Shown piece after piece: positions 1 through 11,616 of a DNA stretch of 64,000 bases. The number at the start of each line of letters is the position of its first letter. Within the stretch, counting starts at the first letter, position 1. The DNA is taken from the NCBI RefSeq assembly GCF_000005505.3, contig NC_016131.3, positions 2,976,001 to 3,040,000 on the forward strand. Direction: 5' to 3'. Source of the stretch: Brachypodium distachyon. Its lineage: Eukaryota > Streptophyta > Magnoliopsida > Poales > Poaceae. Below the pieces are notes generated by a model, which was not told the DNA's origin, did not search any database, and saw only the letters and a list, made by a program, of their open reading frames with translations. The position numbers and the translations under genes are program-made.

Positions 1-560
1 CCCATTTCTCTTAACCCTTGGTTGAATGTTATAAACTAGAGGGCCCTTCGGTCCAAACTGCAGCAAGAAGGCTGGGGAAAATAACAAGAACTCAGCCTTG
101 TAACAAATTCTTACAGAAAGGCACACGGCCACACTGGCAGCACAGAAATTCAAATTGCTCGGTAGTAAGATGAATACAAAATGAAGTAAGAGCTCATCTT
201 TGGGGCCACCAAAAGCACAAATGCTGACAAAGTACATGAGCAATTCAAAGGCTATCCATCTTAATGCAGGAGATGTATCTACTGCTGCATGCATAGCCAG
301 GTGTTTTCAATTTGCCCACTAACAATCATTCACTCTGCAAAACCATGAATAAATATAACGGATTTTACTTCCCATTTATAAGTAACTACACGGCTATCTA
401 AATTTGAACTCGAAAACAGTTCCACATTTCAAAAACATGTGATATATGCTACTACAAAAAGCACAGCCGGCTGCTACAGTGGTACTAGAGTGTACATCTA
501 TACACCCACTAGTTGTGGCAAACAAAATGATTCTGTGTGTATAATATGCATATCTGCTAC
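1..560. other. Intergenic, no gene seen
   Basis: AT-rich sequence without a reading frame or splice pattern I can support. I recognise no element end in it. Confidence 0.5.
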
Positions 561-562
561 TA

Positions 563-641
563 TCTCCGTTCCTAAATACTTGTCGTGGTTTTAGTGCAAA
601 TTTATACTAAAACCACGACAAGTATTTAGGAACGGAGGGAG
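563..641. mobile_element. Stowaway-like MITE (79 bp)
   Basis: The two halves form a nearly perfect hairpin around a short A/T loop. The ends read TCTCCGTTCC and GGAACGGAGGGAG, and TA dinucleotides flank both sides (561-562 and 642-643). Terminal sequence and TA duplication are the Stowaway (Tc1/mariner-derived) signature. Confidence 0.9.
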
Positions 642-643
642 TA

Positions 644-3180
644 CTAAAAAAACGTTCAATAAATCGAAAAGCATTTCAACCAAGCAGCCCACTGCTTATT
701 ACTCCCTCTTCATTTTCTCCCCCCAAATCTCACTCATCCAGCCCAAAATGAAAAAAGCACAGCCGGCTGCTATTTCACGTTCCCCAATCGGGAATCAATC
801 AGAGGCAAGCAGCCTGTTGGCCAGGGCCGGATCTAGAAGGTGTGCACTGGCACACCAGAAATTTTGAAGGTCGATGGGATTTATCTAATCGCTGGACTAA
901 AAAATAAAAATAACCTCACCTCATACCTGACCGAGGGCTTTTTCAACACAAAAAAAACTTGACCGAGGAAGATAGGGAGCGGCGGCGCGCGTGAGAGGCG
1001 GAGGTGTTTGTGTTGCGATCCTAAATCGGCGAGGGATTTGGGATCGCACAGCACAGGAAGGGAATATGGGAGCGGGGGGCGGGGAGAGGAGCATGAACTG
1101 AGGTAGGAGAATGGGGATGAAGCTTGACTTACAGCTTAGAACGGCTGGGGAGAGCACTGCCGGCGAGGAAGGGGCGGAGCGGGCGCAGCCGGCCGTGTTT
1201 AGCGCCCTCGAGGGAGAATCAGAGCGGCGCAGCTGGCAGGGGTGAGCGTCGTCGAGGGAGATTCAGAGCGGCGCAGTGGACGAGGAAGAGGACGAAGAAC
1301 TCAAACGAGCGGAGCGGGTGGGGGTGAGTGAAACGGGGCTGCAACGGCTAGATTTGGAAATGCGTTACTGGAAGTCCCCCGCAACTGTCCGCTTTCTCGA
1401 GATCTGTGGGCCAAGAGTGGGTCTGTGATGCTTCCGGACCCACCTGTTGGAGACAGGTGGTTTTATGGTCCTCCCTCGTTTTTTTATACAAGGCGTGTAA
1501 ATTTTTTAGCCAGATTTCGGAATATAGGGCGCTCAACGCTCTGTCCGTCCACGCGCATGTATGGCAATGGAAAAATCGTACTTCACCGATGCGTGCGTGG
1601 GGAAAGCTAGTCAGTTTTCCTTGCGGTTGCATGCATGCTAATGGGATCTCTTCTCCTAATTGCATGGACGCTAGCAGTTTCAACAGACCTGCGTTAATAT
1701 CCACGCTAGAATTTGTACGCCTTACATAAAAACTGAGGGAGTACTAGGTTTTAGTTTCAGGTGCTTGCACGGGGGCTTTCGTGCTGCTAGCCGACGCTGT
1801 GGCTTTTTTTTCGTAACGGAGAAATATCTGTAGGCTGCTGTAAAAAAGAGAAATATCTGTAGGCTCTTGGTTGGTTGTTGCACACAACAAAATATTATCC
1901 TCCACAACAATGTTGAGCAAGTCGATAGCAATGGCTGCGGTGATGGATATGAGCATGCGTTTGCAGTCTATTGTGCTCCTCCCTATGTTGCTGGTGATCG
2001 AGTTGAAGGTCTCGCATCGTCTACACCACGCGGTGGCTACCGTTCCAGCAATCACCACCGGGTGCTCAAAGCAAGCCTAGATGCGGCCTACCTCAGGGTC
2101 AGATGAAGCCCGTATGCAGATGGCAGCCATCATTTCATCGCTCACACCTTGTCGATCGCTGGCTCGCTGCCACTGACGCCTCGTGCAACCGCGTCACCTG
2201 CCGCCGACAAATGCGTTGCCGATGCCTTGTGTCACCGCCTTCACGAAGCTGACGCTGCCTCGCTCTTTTAGGCATCGATGTTGCGTCTATCCGGCCCCCG
2301 TGCCGTTGCAGGTCACGCCGCACTCCGCAAGCAGAGCCCCGCCACCGCCACTGCAAGGGCTTTGTCAATCGCCTACCGCCTGCACCGGCGAGGGGGTTGA
2401 GGCTGCCGGCGGCTTGGGCGCCGCTCGAGCCGCCCTAAGTTAGAGCAATGCGGGGCCGATCTGAAAATCACGGTTCCTTCCAAACTCCTTGTGGCTACGG
2501 GCTATGGTTGTATTCCGTTTGGATGATACTCCCATTTTATTTAGGAAAATGATACTCCCATTTTGAAGAGGAGAGAGCACCCCAAAAATCTGAATCTCAT
2601 TCGATCTCATTCGCCCGATCGCTCTAGCATCAAAATCCCGCATACAATCACATCAAAACAAATGCCTCCACAACACACCTAGAAATCATTGCAACATAAT
2701 GTCCTTGTGTAAACACCGTTTGCAATACTTAAAAAAACAAACGCACTGACCTCTTCTACTCTGACGTCGGCGACAGGCAGAGGGACAATGTCGAGGGCGA
2801 ACAATGACTCCAACGGAGGAAGGGCGGCAACGGGGTCCTGAAAGGCAGCTACTCCGACGCCGTGATCCGCCCGTCCCGTTGCACCCGATGGACGATCTTG
2901 GTTGCCTCTTGTGAGATTGCTAAAAAAATGTGAGCATATCAAGAACATAAACATAGTGAGCATGTATTTATGGTACCACAAAAATCCAAATTCAAATCCA
3001 ATCGACAGCTCCAGATACAGAAGATAAATTAGGCAAATAATTGTTGTATATTAATTGGTCATCAATTCTGATCATTATCATGGTACCATTTAATTTCTCT
3101 TTCTTATTTAACGAGTTGCGTATCCCATTTGGATTTAAATTTCCATATTTTAAGGATTCTAAAACTGTATCCCAGCGAGG
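644..3180. other. Intergenic, degenerate repeats
   Basis: No gene can be supported. The open frames here are short, overlap on both strands and lack recognisable domains. A CAGGGCCGGATCTAGAAG-like word near 817 resembles the degenerate ends of grass hAT elements, but I cannot find its partner. GC-rich patches at 960-1320 and 2000-2440 look like old repeat-derived sequence. Confidence 0.4.
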
Positions 3181-3189
3181 GTCGCATGC

Positions 3190-3780
3190 ACCTCGCAGTT
3201 TTTTTTATGGAACCTCGTCAAGAGGGCAGGGTGCTCCTGCATTTCATTAAGAAGAATAGAATGGCTCCGTTTATAAGGAAAACCGAGCCGAAAACCATAC
3301 AGTGCGTAGCTTATTCAAGAAAAGCCGTACAAAAACCCTGAGTACGAGCATTACAACGCAAAACCGACAAACAAGTCACAACCGCAAAAGTGAACCGGCA
3401 CCCGCACCAACGACACCGGACAGGGAACGACTCCTAACGCCAGAAGAATGTAGGTAGAGCTGGGCTTCTCCGACGACCGGAGCGAAGAAGAGGTCACCTC
3501 GATAGGTACAACTCACGTATCGGCGAGCCCGTGCTACCCGAAGCCGCACTCTCCGGCGAAGCACATCCACAACTCACCGCGTCACATTCACCGCCGTCAG
3601 ACAAGGGCTCCAAAGACAACGCCTCCAAGGAGAAAACGACGTCCTAAACCGTCGCCGTTGCCCGGTCCAGTAAACTGGATCTGAGCTTTCGCTCAGAGAC
3701 ACCTCGAATGCTAAGGGTGGGTTTCCGTGGGATGCGCGACGACGCCTTCAAGAAGGAAAACGACGTCGGGGGACGCTGTC
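3190..3780 (-). repeat. Retro-like remnant, left part
   Basis: The block starts with a T-run (about 3192-3200), which on the minus strand is a terminal poly(A) preceded by an AATGAAATGCAGGAG-like end, as in grass LINE 3' ends. No reverse transcriptase or RNase H frame is visible, so LINE is an inference. It is interrupted by the solo LTR at 3781 and appears to continue at 5145. Confidence 0.45.
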
Positions 3781-5144
3781 TAAAAGGGCATTTCGATCCC
3801 TAAGTGTTTTGGTGTTAATGACAACATGACTCGTGGACTAACCGTGTCGAGTGTTTCAGATTTGAGATCATATGGCACAAGACGGTTCGTTGCCCTCAAA
3901 AATGAATGAAGCGTAGCGGTGTTTAGCGGCTTTTTATTTATATTGAGTCGTAGGAACTTCATACTATCAAGAGGGAGTCCACATGAGAAGGTAATGGGTG
4001 AATCAACTTCACGTACACAAACTACCATATTTGCACCCACATAAAGCCTACCCGTGCGAGAGAGAGCCACCCAAAGTCTAACTGTGTTGCCAGGTCTGTT
4101 CCAGGCCCGGAACTTCCAGCCTACCTCCGGTATGGCGGAACCTCCACCAAACGTCCGGCCTACCTCCGTGATGCTACTGGAATTCATTTGTGTGTTGGCA
4201 GAGGTTGGACCGGAACAAGGGCGGAAGTTCCGGGGTATGACCGGAACTTCCTCCCCTGGCAGAATTAGTGCATAACGGTTAGATTTCGGGACCCCCATAA
4301 ATAATCATCCCCTACCTCGGGATGAACTCATCCGAAGCCCAACTCTCTCCACACCATTTCTAAAGCTTCAAAGTGCTATATCTCCCTCCATAGAGCTCCC
4401 GCCTTGTTGATTCTTTGAGGATTGGAGGAGGAGATCTAGATCTAGGGTTTCACCAAAGCAAAAAGTTGATTCCTCTTGTTTCCTTTGTGGATTTTGTTAC
4501 TCTTGAGATTTTGGGATCCCTAACCGGAAGGTGTCTCCTCAAGGCCACTAATCTTGTGAGGTGGTGCTTGTGGATTCGAGAAGGAGCCTCAAATTAAGTT
4601 GTGGAGACGTGCCCTTCTCCTCGGATTGGGAGCTTCCAATTAAGTCGTGGAGAGAGCCCCGGTCAACTTTGTAAGGGTTAGCATTCGTTCTCAAGGAAGC
4701 CACTTAGTGGAACTCACCTCACCTTTGTGGTGTTGTGAGAGTTCATCCCACATTTGTGGTGTGGTGAGTTGGAGAATAGAGTGAGCCTTTGTGGCGCCTC
4801 TACCTTTGTGGTAGAGCACTCCTCCAAACGGAGACGTACACCGATCCCAATAGGTGGAACTCCGGTGAAATGTTTGTCTCCCCGTGTAGTATCATTCTTG
4901 CCCCTTTACTTACTTGCAAAGCTTAATTGTTTATCTTGTGTTTCAGCTATCAAGGAAGTTTCAATTGATTAGCTATTGCTTGTGCTCGTGCTTCGGCTAT
5001 TGCATCATACTAGGGGTGTTCATCATTTAGACGTTTTAGTGAACCCATGTATTGATGATTGTATCCTTAAAAGTGAAAAGAAAAGGTAAAATTGTTAGTC
5101 GCCTATTCACCCCCCCTCCTCTAGTCGACCATACCGATCTTTCA
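3781..5144 (+). mobile_element. Probable solo LTR (about 1.36 kb)
   Basis: The left end carries the CCCTAAGTGTTTTGGTG motif and the right end a run of C followed by CTCTAGTCGACC and CCGATCTTTCA, features I know from Pooideae LTR ends just before a primer-binding site. Here no primer-binding site or internal coding follows. The bases flanking the block are CTGTC (3776-3780) and CCGTC (5145-5149), a five-base duplication with one mismatch. The 5' TG appears as TA, as expected from methyl-CpG/CpA decay. It splits an older repeat. Boundaries are inferred from the flanks and not from a paired LTR. Confidence 0.6.
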
Positions 5145-5880
5145 CCGTCGTCGCCGGCACCGACATCGTCGATGCAAGGATTTCACCTCCAGCCACCAAC
5201 AGTCCACCACCGACGAGAGAAAAAACGCATGAGCCCAAGCAGAAAGCCTGACCAGAGACTCCTCCACCACCGCTCCATGGCAGCAACGGAGCTAGCCGCA
5301 CACCACAGAGCCCAACGCCCACCCGGCCAGAACGCCTCAACAGTAGCCACGCTTCTGCGCCCGCACGACGCCCTGCACATCCATGACCCCAACCACCTTG
5401 CCGGCCCAACCCAGCCACCTCGCTGGCCCCCACTCCTCCATAGCAGCGCGCGCCTCCGCTGCCCTCGGAGGCAGCCCGCGCCAAGCCGGCTCTCGCCATG
5501 GCAGCCCTCGCGGCCTCGCCGCCATGGAAGCCCACGCCTCGCCCTTCCATGCCCCCCCCCCCCCGCGGCTGCCCCTAGCAGATCGGGGGTGCGAGACCCC
5601 AGATCCGCGCGGAGCAAGCCGCCGGCCAGCCCGGGAGCCTCGCCCCGACGACACCCATGGAGAGCTCGCTGTGGACGCCCATGGAGCTTGGAAGGAGCAC
5701 GCCGCAAACGGCTAGCCCGAGAACCGCGCCTCGATGACAGAAACGAGGCCCCGCCGCCGCCGTCCGCCGTTGGGGGCTTTGCTCGTCGGCCTCCTCCGGC
5801 GGCGGCGAGGAGGAGGAAGGGGAGGAGGGGATTTGGTGGCGGCGCGGGGGTTAGGGTTCCTCAGTTGTTTTGGTAGGCCT
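5145..5880 (-). repeat. Retro-like remnant, right part
   Basis: GC-rich sequence that seems to be the continuation of the block ending at 3780. Long open frames exist on both strands (for example 5052-5876 plus and 5183-5707 minus), but their products are low-complexity Pro/Arg/Ala with no domain, as expected from stop-poor GC-rich DNA. I do not call a protein. Confidence 0.4.
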
Positions 5881-7394
5881 AAATTTTTAGCTTTTCGGGG
5901 AAAATTCTCGGTTTGATTGCAATTCATGCCCAACCCAAAATAACTCGTATAAACTTGCGCTATCCAATAGTCCAATATGCCTTTTATTTTTTTGAATGAG
6001 AACCCAGCAATTAACTCGTGTAACTTGTGTTGGACAAATTTGTGTTCTGCTACAATTTAGATACATTTTGGTAAAGTATTGGTGCAATTGAAACAACAAA
6101 ATCCAAAATAGTTTTTTTAAGTTCCAAAATTTTGAAACTCTTCATGGGTACCAAAATTTCGTTCAAAATGAAAAGTTTTAAACCTTGCTTTGAACCTTTG
6201 CTACCGCGGGGACACCGTACTCAGATCATGTACGTCGCACATTGTCATGTATATATACTGCCGATTCATGCCTTGTAAGCAATTAATCTTCATGCATGTT
6301 CTTTTCTACCGCCAAACCTACATTGGTACGTCTATTACATGGTTCCTCTTTTCCATAGGCAAAAGCAAACCTTTCAGTTTGATACACCTAATGTTCACGA
6401 CAGGTGAAATTTCCGAATTTTTGGAGTACGTCACATGCTCGAGGTTTAGCATGAAGCATTACTGTACTAGTGTAAATATGAGTGTGTTTTCTTAACGCTA
6501 AAAAATGAGTGTTTGTTCGTCACGTGTGGATGCATGGAACCAAATGCAACGCAACCCGGCCACCTGCAACGAGGCGTGCGGCTGGGTTGGGGCTTAGTCA
6601 TCGGTTAATTGTCGAATTAATTTGATACTATATAAAATCTAGTTTTGGCTAAGATTCATGGCAATAGGATTAACATAAGTTTTCGATTAATATAGGGTGG
6701 ACATTGGTTGGGGCCTCGAATCTGATATATAGCTAGCTTGGCTGAAATTTATACTCCGTACTTGGATCTATGGGCTTATCCGTGCGTAGCAAATTAGATT
6801 AGTTTTGGGATAGGATTCTGCTAAATTTGTTATGGAGCTAATGAGCTAGTGGAGCAAAAACTAACGTTGATGGAACGATATTTTGTGCAGACAACGAGTT
6901 TGAAAGTTTGATAGCTACAACCATGAATTTTGCTTAGGCAGTTTTGAACGCGGAGCATGACAAAAAAGAAGGGAACAAAAGAATGAGATGAATTCATGGA
7001 ATTTGAGATCCAAGTCAGGGGAGAAGATTTTAAAAATCATATCTTATATTCCCTTCGATTCATAGCAAGTTTCTTGAATTTAGTACAAAATTAAAACCTT
7101 ATTATGAATTAAAGGGAGTAGTTAAATCCTTCTTCTGTTCCTTTTCGGTAGGCCTCCCAACACCCAAGTACCCAACTCGTGCCTTCCGGTCCAGTTCCAA
7201 TTCTCGAATTGTAAAATGGGCCGGGCCTTCGATTGAGGCCTAGAATCTGATATGTAGCTGGGTGTTTATTAGAGGTTAAATCCAAACGAACCGAGCTATC
7301 CCCTAAAAAAAACCCGAGCTAGGCCAGCTATGTGGCGATCTCGTCTGCGTCTGCCACCGCTTCTCTCCCATCTCCGGCGCCGCCCTGCATCCGC
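5881..7394. other. Intergenic; MITE remnant at 7051-7118
   Basis: Mostly AT-rich with no gene. At about 7051-7118 a CCCTTCGATTCATA-type left end and an AAAGGGAG right end followed by TA form a small imperfect hairpin, a degenerate Stowaway-like element. The last 100 bases are the promoter and leader of the DUF1668 pseudogene. Confidence 0.45.
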
Positions 7395-8096
7395 ATGCGT
7401 CGGGCCGGCGGCTCATCCTCTCTGCTGAAACTGGAATCAGGGTCATCTTCAGCCCGAAACCCTTTCCTTTCACGTGCCTTCGGAACATGGCGGCCGCCGC
7501 ACGTTGTCTGCTACGGCTGCGGCGGCGCCAACCAGCTGGAACAGCGGCGGCGGCATCTGTACCTGGCGCTAGACGACTGGGAGAAGGGATTCTCCCTCTA
7601 CAAGCTCAGCCTAGACTACCTTCTCCTAGGCTCCGGAGCCGGCGACGACGACGACGAGCAGGAGCAGCGCCTCCCAGATCCGATCCTCCGGCTGGGGTTC
7701 CGCACGGTGGGCCCCCACCCGCAGTTCCACGCCCTGGGCAGCAACATCGTCGTCACCACCAGCGCCAGCAAATCGAACGGCGGCAAAGGCCTGACCCTGG
7801 TCTACGACACGGAGACGGCGGAGCTGTGCGTGGAGCACTCGTTCCCGCTGAGCTGGGCATCGCCGCCTTCGACGCCGTGGCCGTGGCCGGCGGCAGCAAG
7901 CTCCGCACGCTCAGCCGATCGAAGCGCAACGGCGGCTTCCTCTGCCTCTGCCAGGGCGAACCACTCGATGCCAATCTCCGTCGTCGGTTCGCCGGCGCCG
8001 AGGTCGACGATGAAATACACGTGCCGCACTGTTACAGGCCGCAGCGGCGCTGGACCTGGGAGGCGACGCCCAGCCCCAGGCCGCCGCCGCCTCCGC

Positions 8097-8120
8097 AGGC
8101 ATTGACCTCCGACGACAGCC
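8097..8120. repeat. Target-site duplication, left copy (24 bp)
   Basis: These 24 bases are identical to 9780-9803. Together they bracket the retroelement insertion in the DUF1668 gene. The long exact direct repeat fits target-primed reverse transcription. Confidence 0.9.
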
Positions 8121-9779
8121 GGAGGATCCTAACTAAAGATAACTTGACACACAGGGGGTGGTTTGGTGATTCTCGTTGTATGTTCTGTGCAAACGATGAA
8201 ACTATTGATCATTTGTTTTTTGCATGCCCTCTAGCTGGTTTCCTTTGGGTGCAGTGCAAGTTGCTTTTGACACTACTGCTGCACCTAGATGCTTGGGGCA
8301 AGTCGGGGACTGGTGTGGGCAGTTTAAAGGGAGTTATTTGGCAGCAGCTAAATTTTTTTTGGCTGCGCTTTTCTGGACTCTGTGGAAAACTCGTAATCGA
8401 GCTTGCTTTGATCATGTGCTACCGCGGGATCCTGTTGGGGTTGTGTTTCATCTCTGTCACTGGATTGATTATTGGCGTGATTTGCAGAAACCAAAGGTGG
8501 CAAAGCTGCTGGAGCGCGGAGCTGAAGCTTTGAAGTTGGTGGTCCGAGAGGTCTTCTGCCGGGCCAGTGGATGGGCGCCGATGGAGAGAAGACTAGCTGG
8601 ATGATGGGTTCTGTTGATTCTCTTCTGAGCTGTAGTGGTTTCGACAGGAAAAGTTTTCTGGTGTTCTTTGGCAGTTGTCCTGCTTAGTGGCGCGATGTAG
8701 TGTTCTCTTTGGTTGGTGTATCCAAATTTCAAGTTCCTGGTCGTGGTATCTGTGTAGCAGGACTCATTTCCTTTCCCTTTCGTGAAAGACATGTATCAAC
8801 GGCGAACCGTTGTAGAACTTGTTGTAGTAAAATAAAATCTTTATATGGGCCGGACCGTAAATCCTACGTGACGACGACCAAGTCAACATTTTCCAAGCAC
8901 GAGTCAAGACGCCCACGTGACGCCGTCAATCTTACGTGGCAAAGGAAAACAGGTCAACAAGTCAAGCCTCTCATGTCATGATCAAAGGATCAAATGAGTT
9001 AGAGTAGTGGACAAGAAAGGTGTGGGGATGAGACTTTTGGTCCATGGTGAACTATGGACCAACTCTTACTTCCCCTCATGGCGCACACAAAAGTTATGTA
9101 CCAGGAAGCTACTTTTAGCATTTTGCCCCCACTTTTTTCTCTCTCTCAAGGTTAGCCATGGTCTTTTGTCATGAACCCTAGGCTATAAATACTTTCCATG
9201 GGGGCATGTACCATTCACTTTCAACTTGAATAAACTTAAGGGAAGAGGGCTAGAGTGCTCCCTTTAAGGTTCGCTCTCGCGCGCCGCTCTAGACTGAAAG
9301 TCGATCGGCTTCGAGGAAGCGTTCTATGGGACTCTAGTTTTGAGGCTCCGAACTAATCTTGGTTGGCATGGGCTCGAAGGAGAAAGGGTTGGGTTAGAAT
9401 TCCGAGGGTATCCTAACCTCGATACTTGGAAAAACGCGTTCGGTCCAAGTGCGAGGCGGCCCCGACGAATCTCTCGCTAAAGGTGCCTTGGGAAGATCCC
9501 CTCGGCCCAAGCACTTGGCTAACAACCCCCTCGAAGTCTTTTCTAACATAAGATTAAGTCGCACCCGCAGAGTCGACCGAACCTATTCAAAAAATATCGA
9601 CGTGTCAACTTGTCCAAGTGTACGGCGACCTTCGCTATAAGAACAGCGTACACGCGCTACTTTTATACCCACACTTGTGCCATCGAGCATTGGCACCCCT
9701 TACTCTAATTGCTGTCGAGAACAACAACAAACTAATTATGGTTTAAGCCGTAGGAGATCCCTTTAATAATAAATAAAAA
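8121..9779 (+). mobile_element. 5'-truncated LINE with extra 3' sequence
   Basis: The 5' part encodes the end of a non-LTR reverse transcriptase: a zf-RVT-like block with ILTKDNLTHRGW, then the Cys/His spacing C-x2-C (CMFC) and H-x4-C (HLFFAC). Three-frame decay is visible. The LINE 3' untranslated sequence seems to end near 8848 (TAGTAAAATAAAATC). A further 0.93 kb follows with LTR-like features: CTATAAATAC at about 9183, TGAATAAACT near 9228 and an ATTGGCACCCC word near 9690. The whole insert ends in an A-rich tail (9764-9780) directly before the right target duplication. Either the LINE transcript read into a neighbouring LTR element (3' transduction), or an LTR fragment is nested here. 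Confidence 0.8.
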
Positions 9780-9803
9780 AGGCATTGACCTCCGACGACA
9801 GCC
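9780..9803. repeat. Target-site duplication, right copy (24 bp)
   Basis: Exact partner of 8097-8120. The DUF1668 reading frame resumes inside it. Confidence 0.9.
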
Positions 9804-10360
9804 ACAGTTACGTCTCGGCCCGCGCGCTGCACCCGGACGGCCACACCATAGACCTGGAGGACCGCGCGGCCGGGTACTCGTGGGCGCGCCGCGGCGACTG
9901 GTGCCTGCCGTTCTACGGCGACGCGAGCTACGACGCCGACCTGGGCGCGTGGGTCGGGACGCGCAACGTCCAAGACGGCTGCTGCAGCCACGACCACCTC
10001 TGCTCCTGCGACGTCGTCCCGGCGGCGGCGGCGGGCGACGAAGGCCTGGCCGCGCCGCCGGCATGGACGGTGGCGGCCGGGAGGCTGACGTTCCTGGAGC
10101 CGGGGATGAAGCCGAAGCAGCACCGGCACCGGCTCCTCAGCATCGCAAGCGGCGGCGGCGGCGGCGGGGTGTGCTACTTCCTCGTGGAGCCAGCGGTGCG
10201 GCAGGAGTTTGGCTACGGCAGCGGCGACAGGCGCCTGCTGCGGCTCACCTTGTTCCGCGCCAGGTACGGCATGAACGGCGAGCTCCTCGCCTCGCCGCTC
10301 CGGCGGCAGCAGCAGCCTGCTCGGTCCTACCTCATCTCTCGCAACTGTGCATGTGCATGA

Positions 10361-11189
10361 GTACTCCACTAAAACCATGGACTGGCTGAAAGAGGTCGTC
10401 GCCATATGTTGAGGAGGTTGCATGGCGCTACCCGTGGTGCCGAAACCCGAGAAAGAGGCGGCAGCAGCGGCACGTATATATGACCACACCCGGCACCGCG
10501 AATTAATCCAGGCGCACGCAATTTGCATCCAGCCCAGGCCCCAACTTCCGTTGGCCGTTGCACGCTTGTGTGGCGAACAAGAAATTTCCGTTGTTGCACC
10601 GCATCATCCGTCGTACGCAGATTACTCGCATCTCTCTCATCGAACCATGCACAGAAATATGAGATCGAACATACTACGTTTCTGCGCTGCGCACCGGTGG
10701 TAAGCCCCAGTATCAGTATCTTGCGCCATCGATCTACTGCAGTCTATTGACACCTCCGTCGATCAGTAGCTACCTGATATAGTCAATGTGGGCGTTCTGG
10801 TGGAGGGGGGTACTTTGAAGCCCAAGCGTTCTGGATATAATCAACGCACGCACGGCACGACAAGCTACGACGAAGTAAAGGCTGGTGTAATTCTGAGGTT
10901 GGCTGTTTCCAGTTCAATGTTTCAGTGTCACGTTCTATAGCTCTGAATTTTGGTTTGCAAGAGTTTGAACCAGTCGTGTGATTTGTCGGATGAGGCTGCA
11001 AACGTGAGCTGTTACAGGTTCTGCCAATAGACGCCTAGGATACAGATGTGTCCGTCATTATCATCTCCACAAATAAATTCCAAAATGCAGTGCCGCTGCT
11101 TGTAATTGGCTCGATTTGAAAAAATCGTGCAATTTTGAGACTACTGCTCGCTTCAGTGTCCTATAGTTCCCCGACGTGGAAATTATGTA
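10361..11189. other. Intergenic, no gene seen
   Basis: Downstream region of the DUF1668 pseudogene. Open frames are short and lack domains. Nothing recognised. Confidence 0.5.
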
Positions 11190-11302
11190 CTCCATCCGTT
11201 TCATAATTCTTGTACCAAATTTGACCCAAAAATGAATGTATCTATTCCTAAAATTGTCTAGATATATATAATATTTCGACAAGAATTATGAAACGGAGTG
11301 AG
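11190..11302. mobile_element. Stowaway-like MITE
   Basis: Ends CTCCATCCGTTTCATAATTC and GAATTATGAAACGGAGTGAG are inverted repeats, and TA flanks both sides (11188-11189, 11303-11304). Confidence 0.88.
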
Positions 11303-11336
11303 TACATGCTAGTAATAGGGAGTCAAATTCGTTTTA

Positions 11337-11448
11337 TAGAGTGATTCTAAATTCTTGACTCAAATTTGACCAAATATGAATGTATCTATTCTTAAAAAGT
11401 CTAGATACATGTAATATTTCGACAACAATTTAGTATCGGAGGGAGGAG
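11337..11448. mobile_element. Degenerate Stowaway-like MITE
   Basis: Shares internal sequence with the element at 11190 (AATGTATCTATTC and a TCTAGATA-type centre) and ends in ATCGGAGGGAGG before TA. The left end has decayed. It sits about 90 bases upstream of the dirigent TATA box. Confidence 0.7.
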
Positions 11449-11535
11449 TAAATACTACTCCATTTTTAGGAGCCAGATATGTCCATCATTGTCTATCTAA
11501 ATAGCATCCAAAACACATGCATTTTGATCTTCACC

Positions 11536-11542
11536 TATAAAG
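11536..11542 (+). promoter_or_regulatory. TATA box of dirigent gene 1
   Basis: TATAAAG inside the phrase GATCTTCACCTATAAAGAT, 75 bases before the ATG. The same phrase precedes dirigent gene 2. Confidence 0.7.
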
Positions 11543-11616
11543 ATGCAACCAAAAGGTTCTCCCTTCAAACTCCACCGGCCAACAAAACAAAAAAACAGCC
11601 CAAAGCTAAGAACACC

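Larger units (their letters stand above)
7395..10360 (+). pseudogene. DUF1668 family gene, frameshifted and split by a LINE
   Basis: Grass-specific DUF1668 proteins are of unknown function and resemble beta-propeller/kelch-like proteins. The N-terminal part from ATG 7395 carries the family block HLYLALDDWEKGFSLYKL and a following stretch with LGSNIVVTT. Near 7850 the reading moves by one base: HSFPLS continues in another frame as ELGIAAFDAVAVAGGSK, and reads to WTWEATPSP and ALTSDDS at 8120. There a 1.66 kb retroelement intervenes. The same frame resumes at 9782 with ALTSDDSHSYVSARALHPDG, then GDWCLPFYGDASYDADLGAWVG and a C-terminal RYGMNGELL block, ending at 10360. Both breaks are disabling, so no full protein can be made. 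A GTG at 7332 lies in the same frame but is not a credible start. Confidence 0.85.

Noticed and set aside
5052..5876. 274-codon plus-strand frame and its antisense partners
   Set aside because: Low-complexity Pro/Arg/Ser products within a repeat; open on both strands because stops are rare in GC-rich DNA.
7487..8533. Long open frame read as a fusion of a DUF1668 protein and a zinc-finger protein
   Set aside because: The second half is LINE ORF2 joined by insertion at 8121. The 24-bp target duplication shows that the fusion is accidental.
9880..10389. Second plus-strand frame over the DUF1668 3' half
   Set aside because: Arg-rich shadow; the DUF1668 blocks are in the frame ending at 10360.
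11479..11616. N-terminal extension of dirigent protein 1
   Set aside because: It contains the TATA box, and the extension is not shared with the paralogues. The signal peptide starts at ATG 11617.
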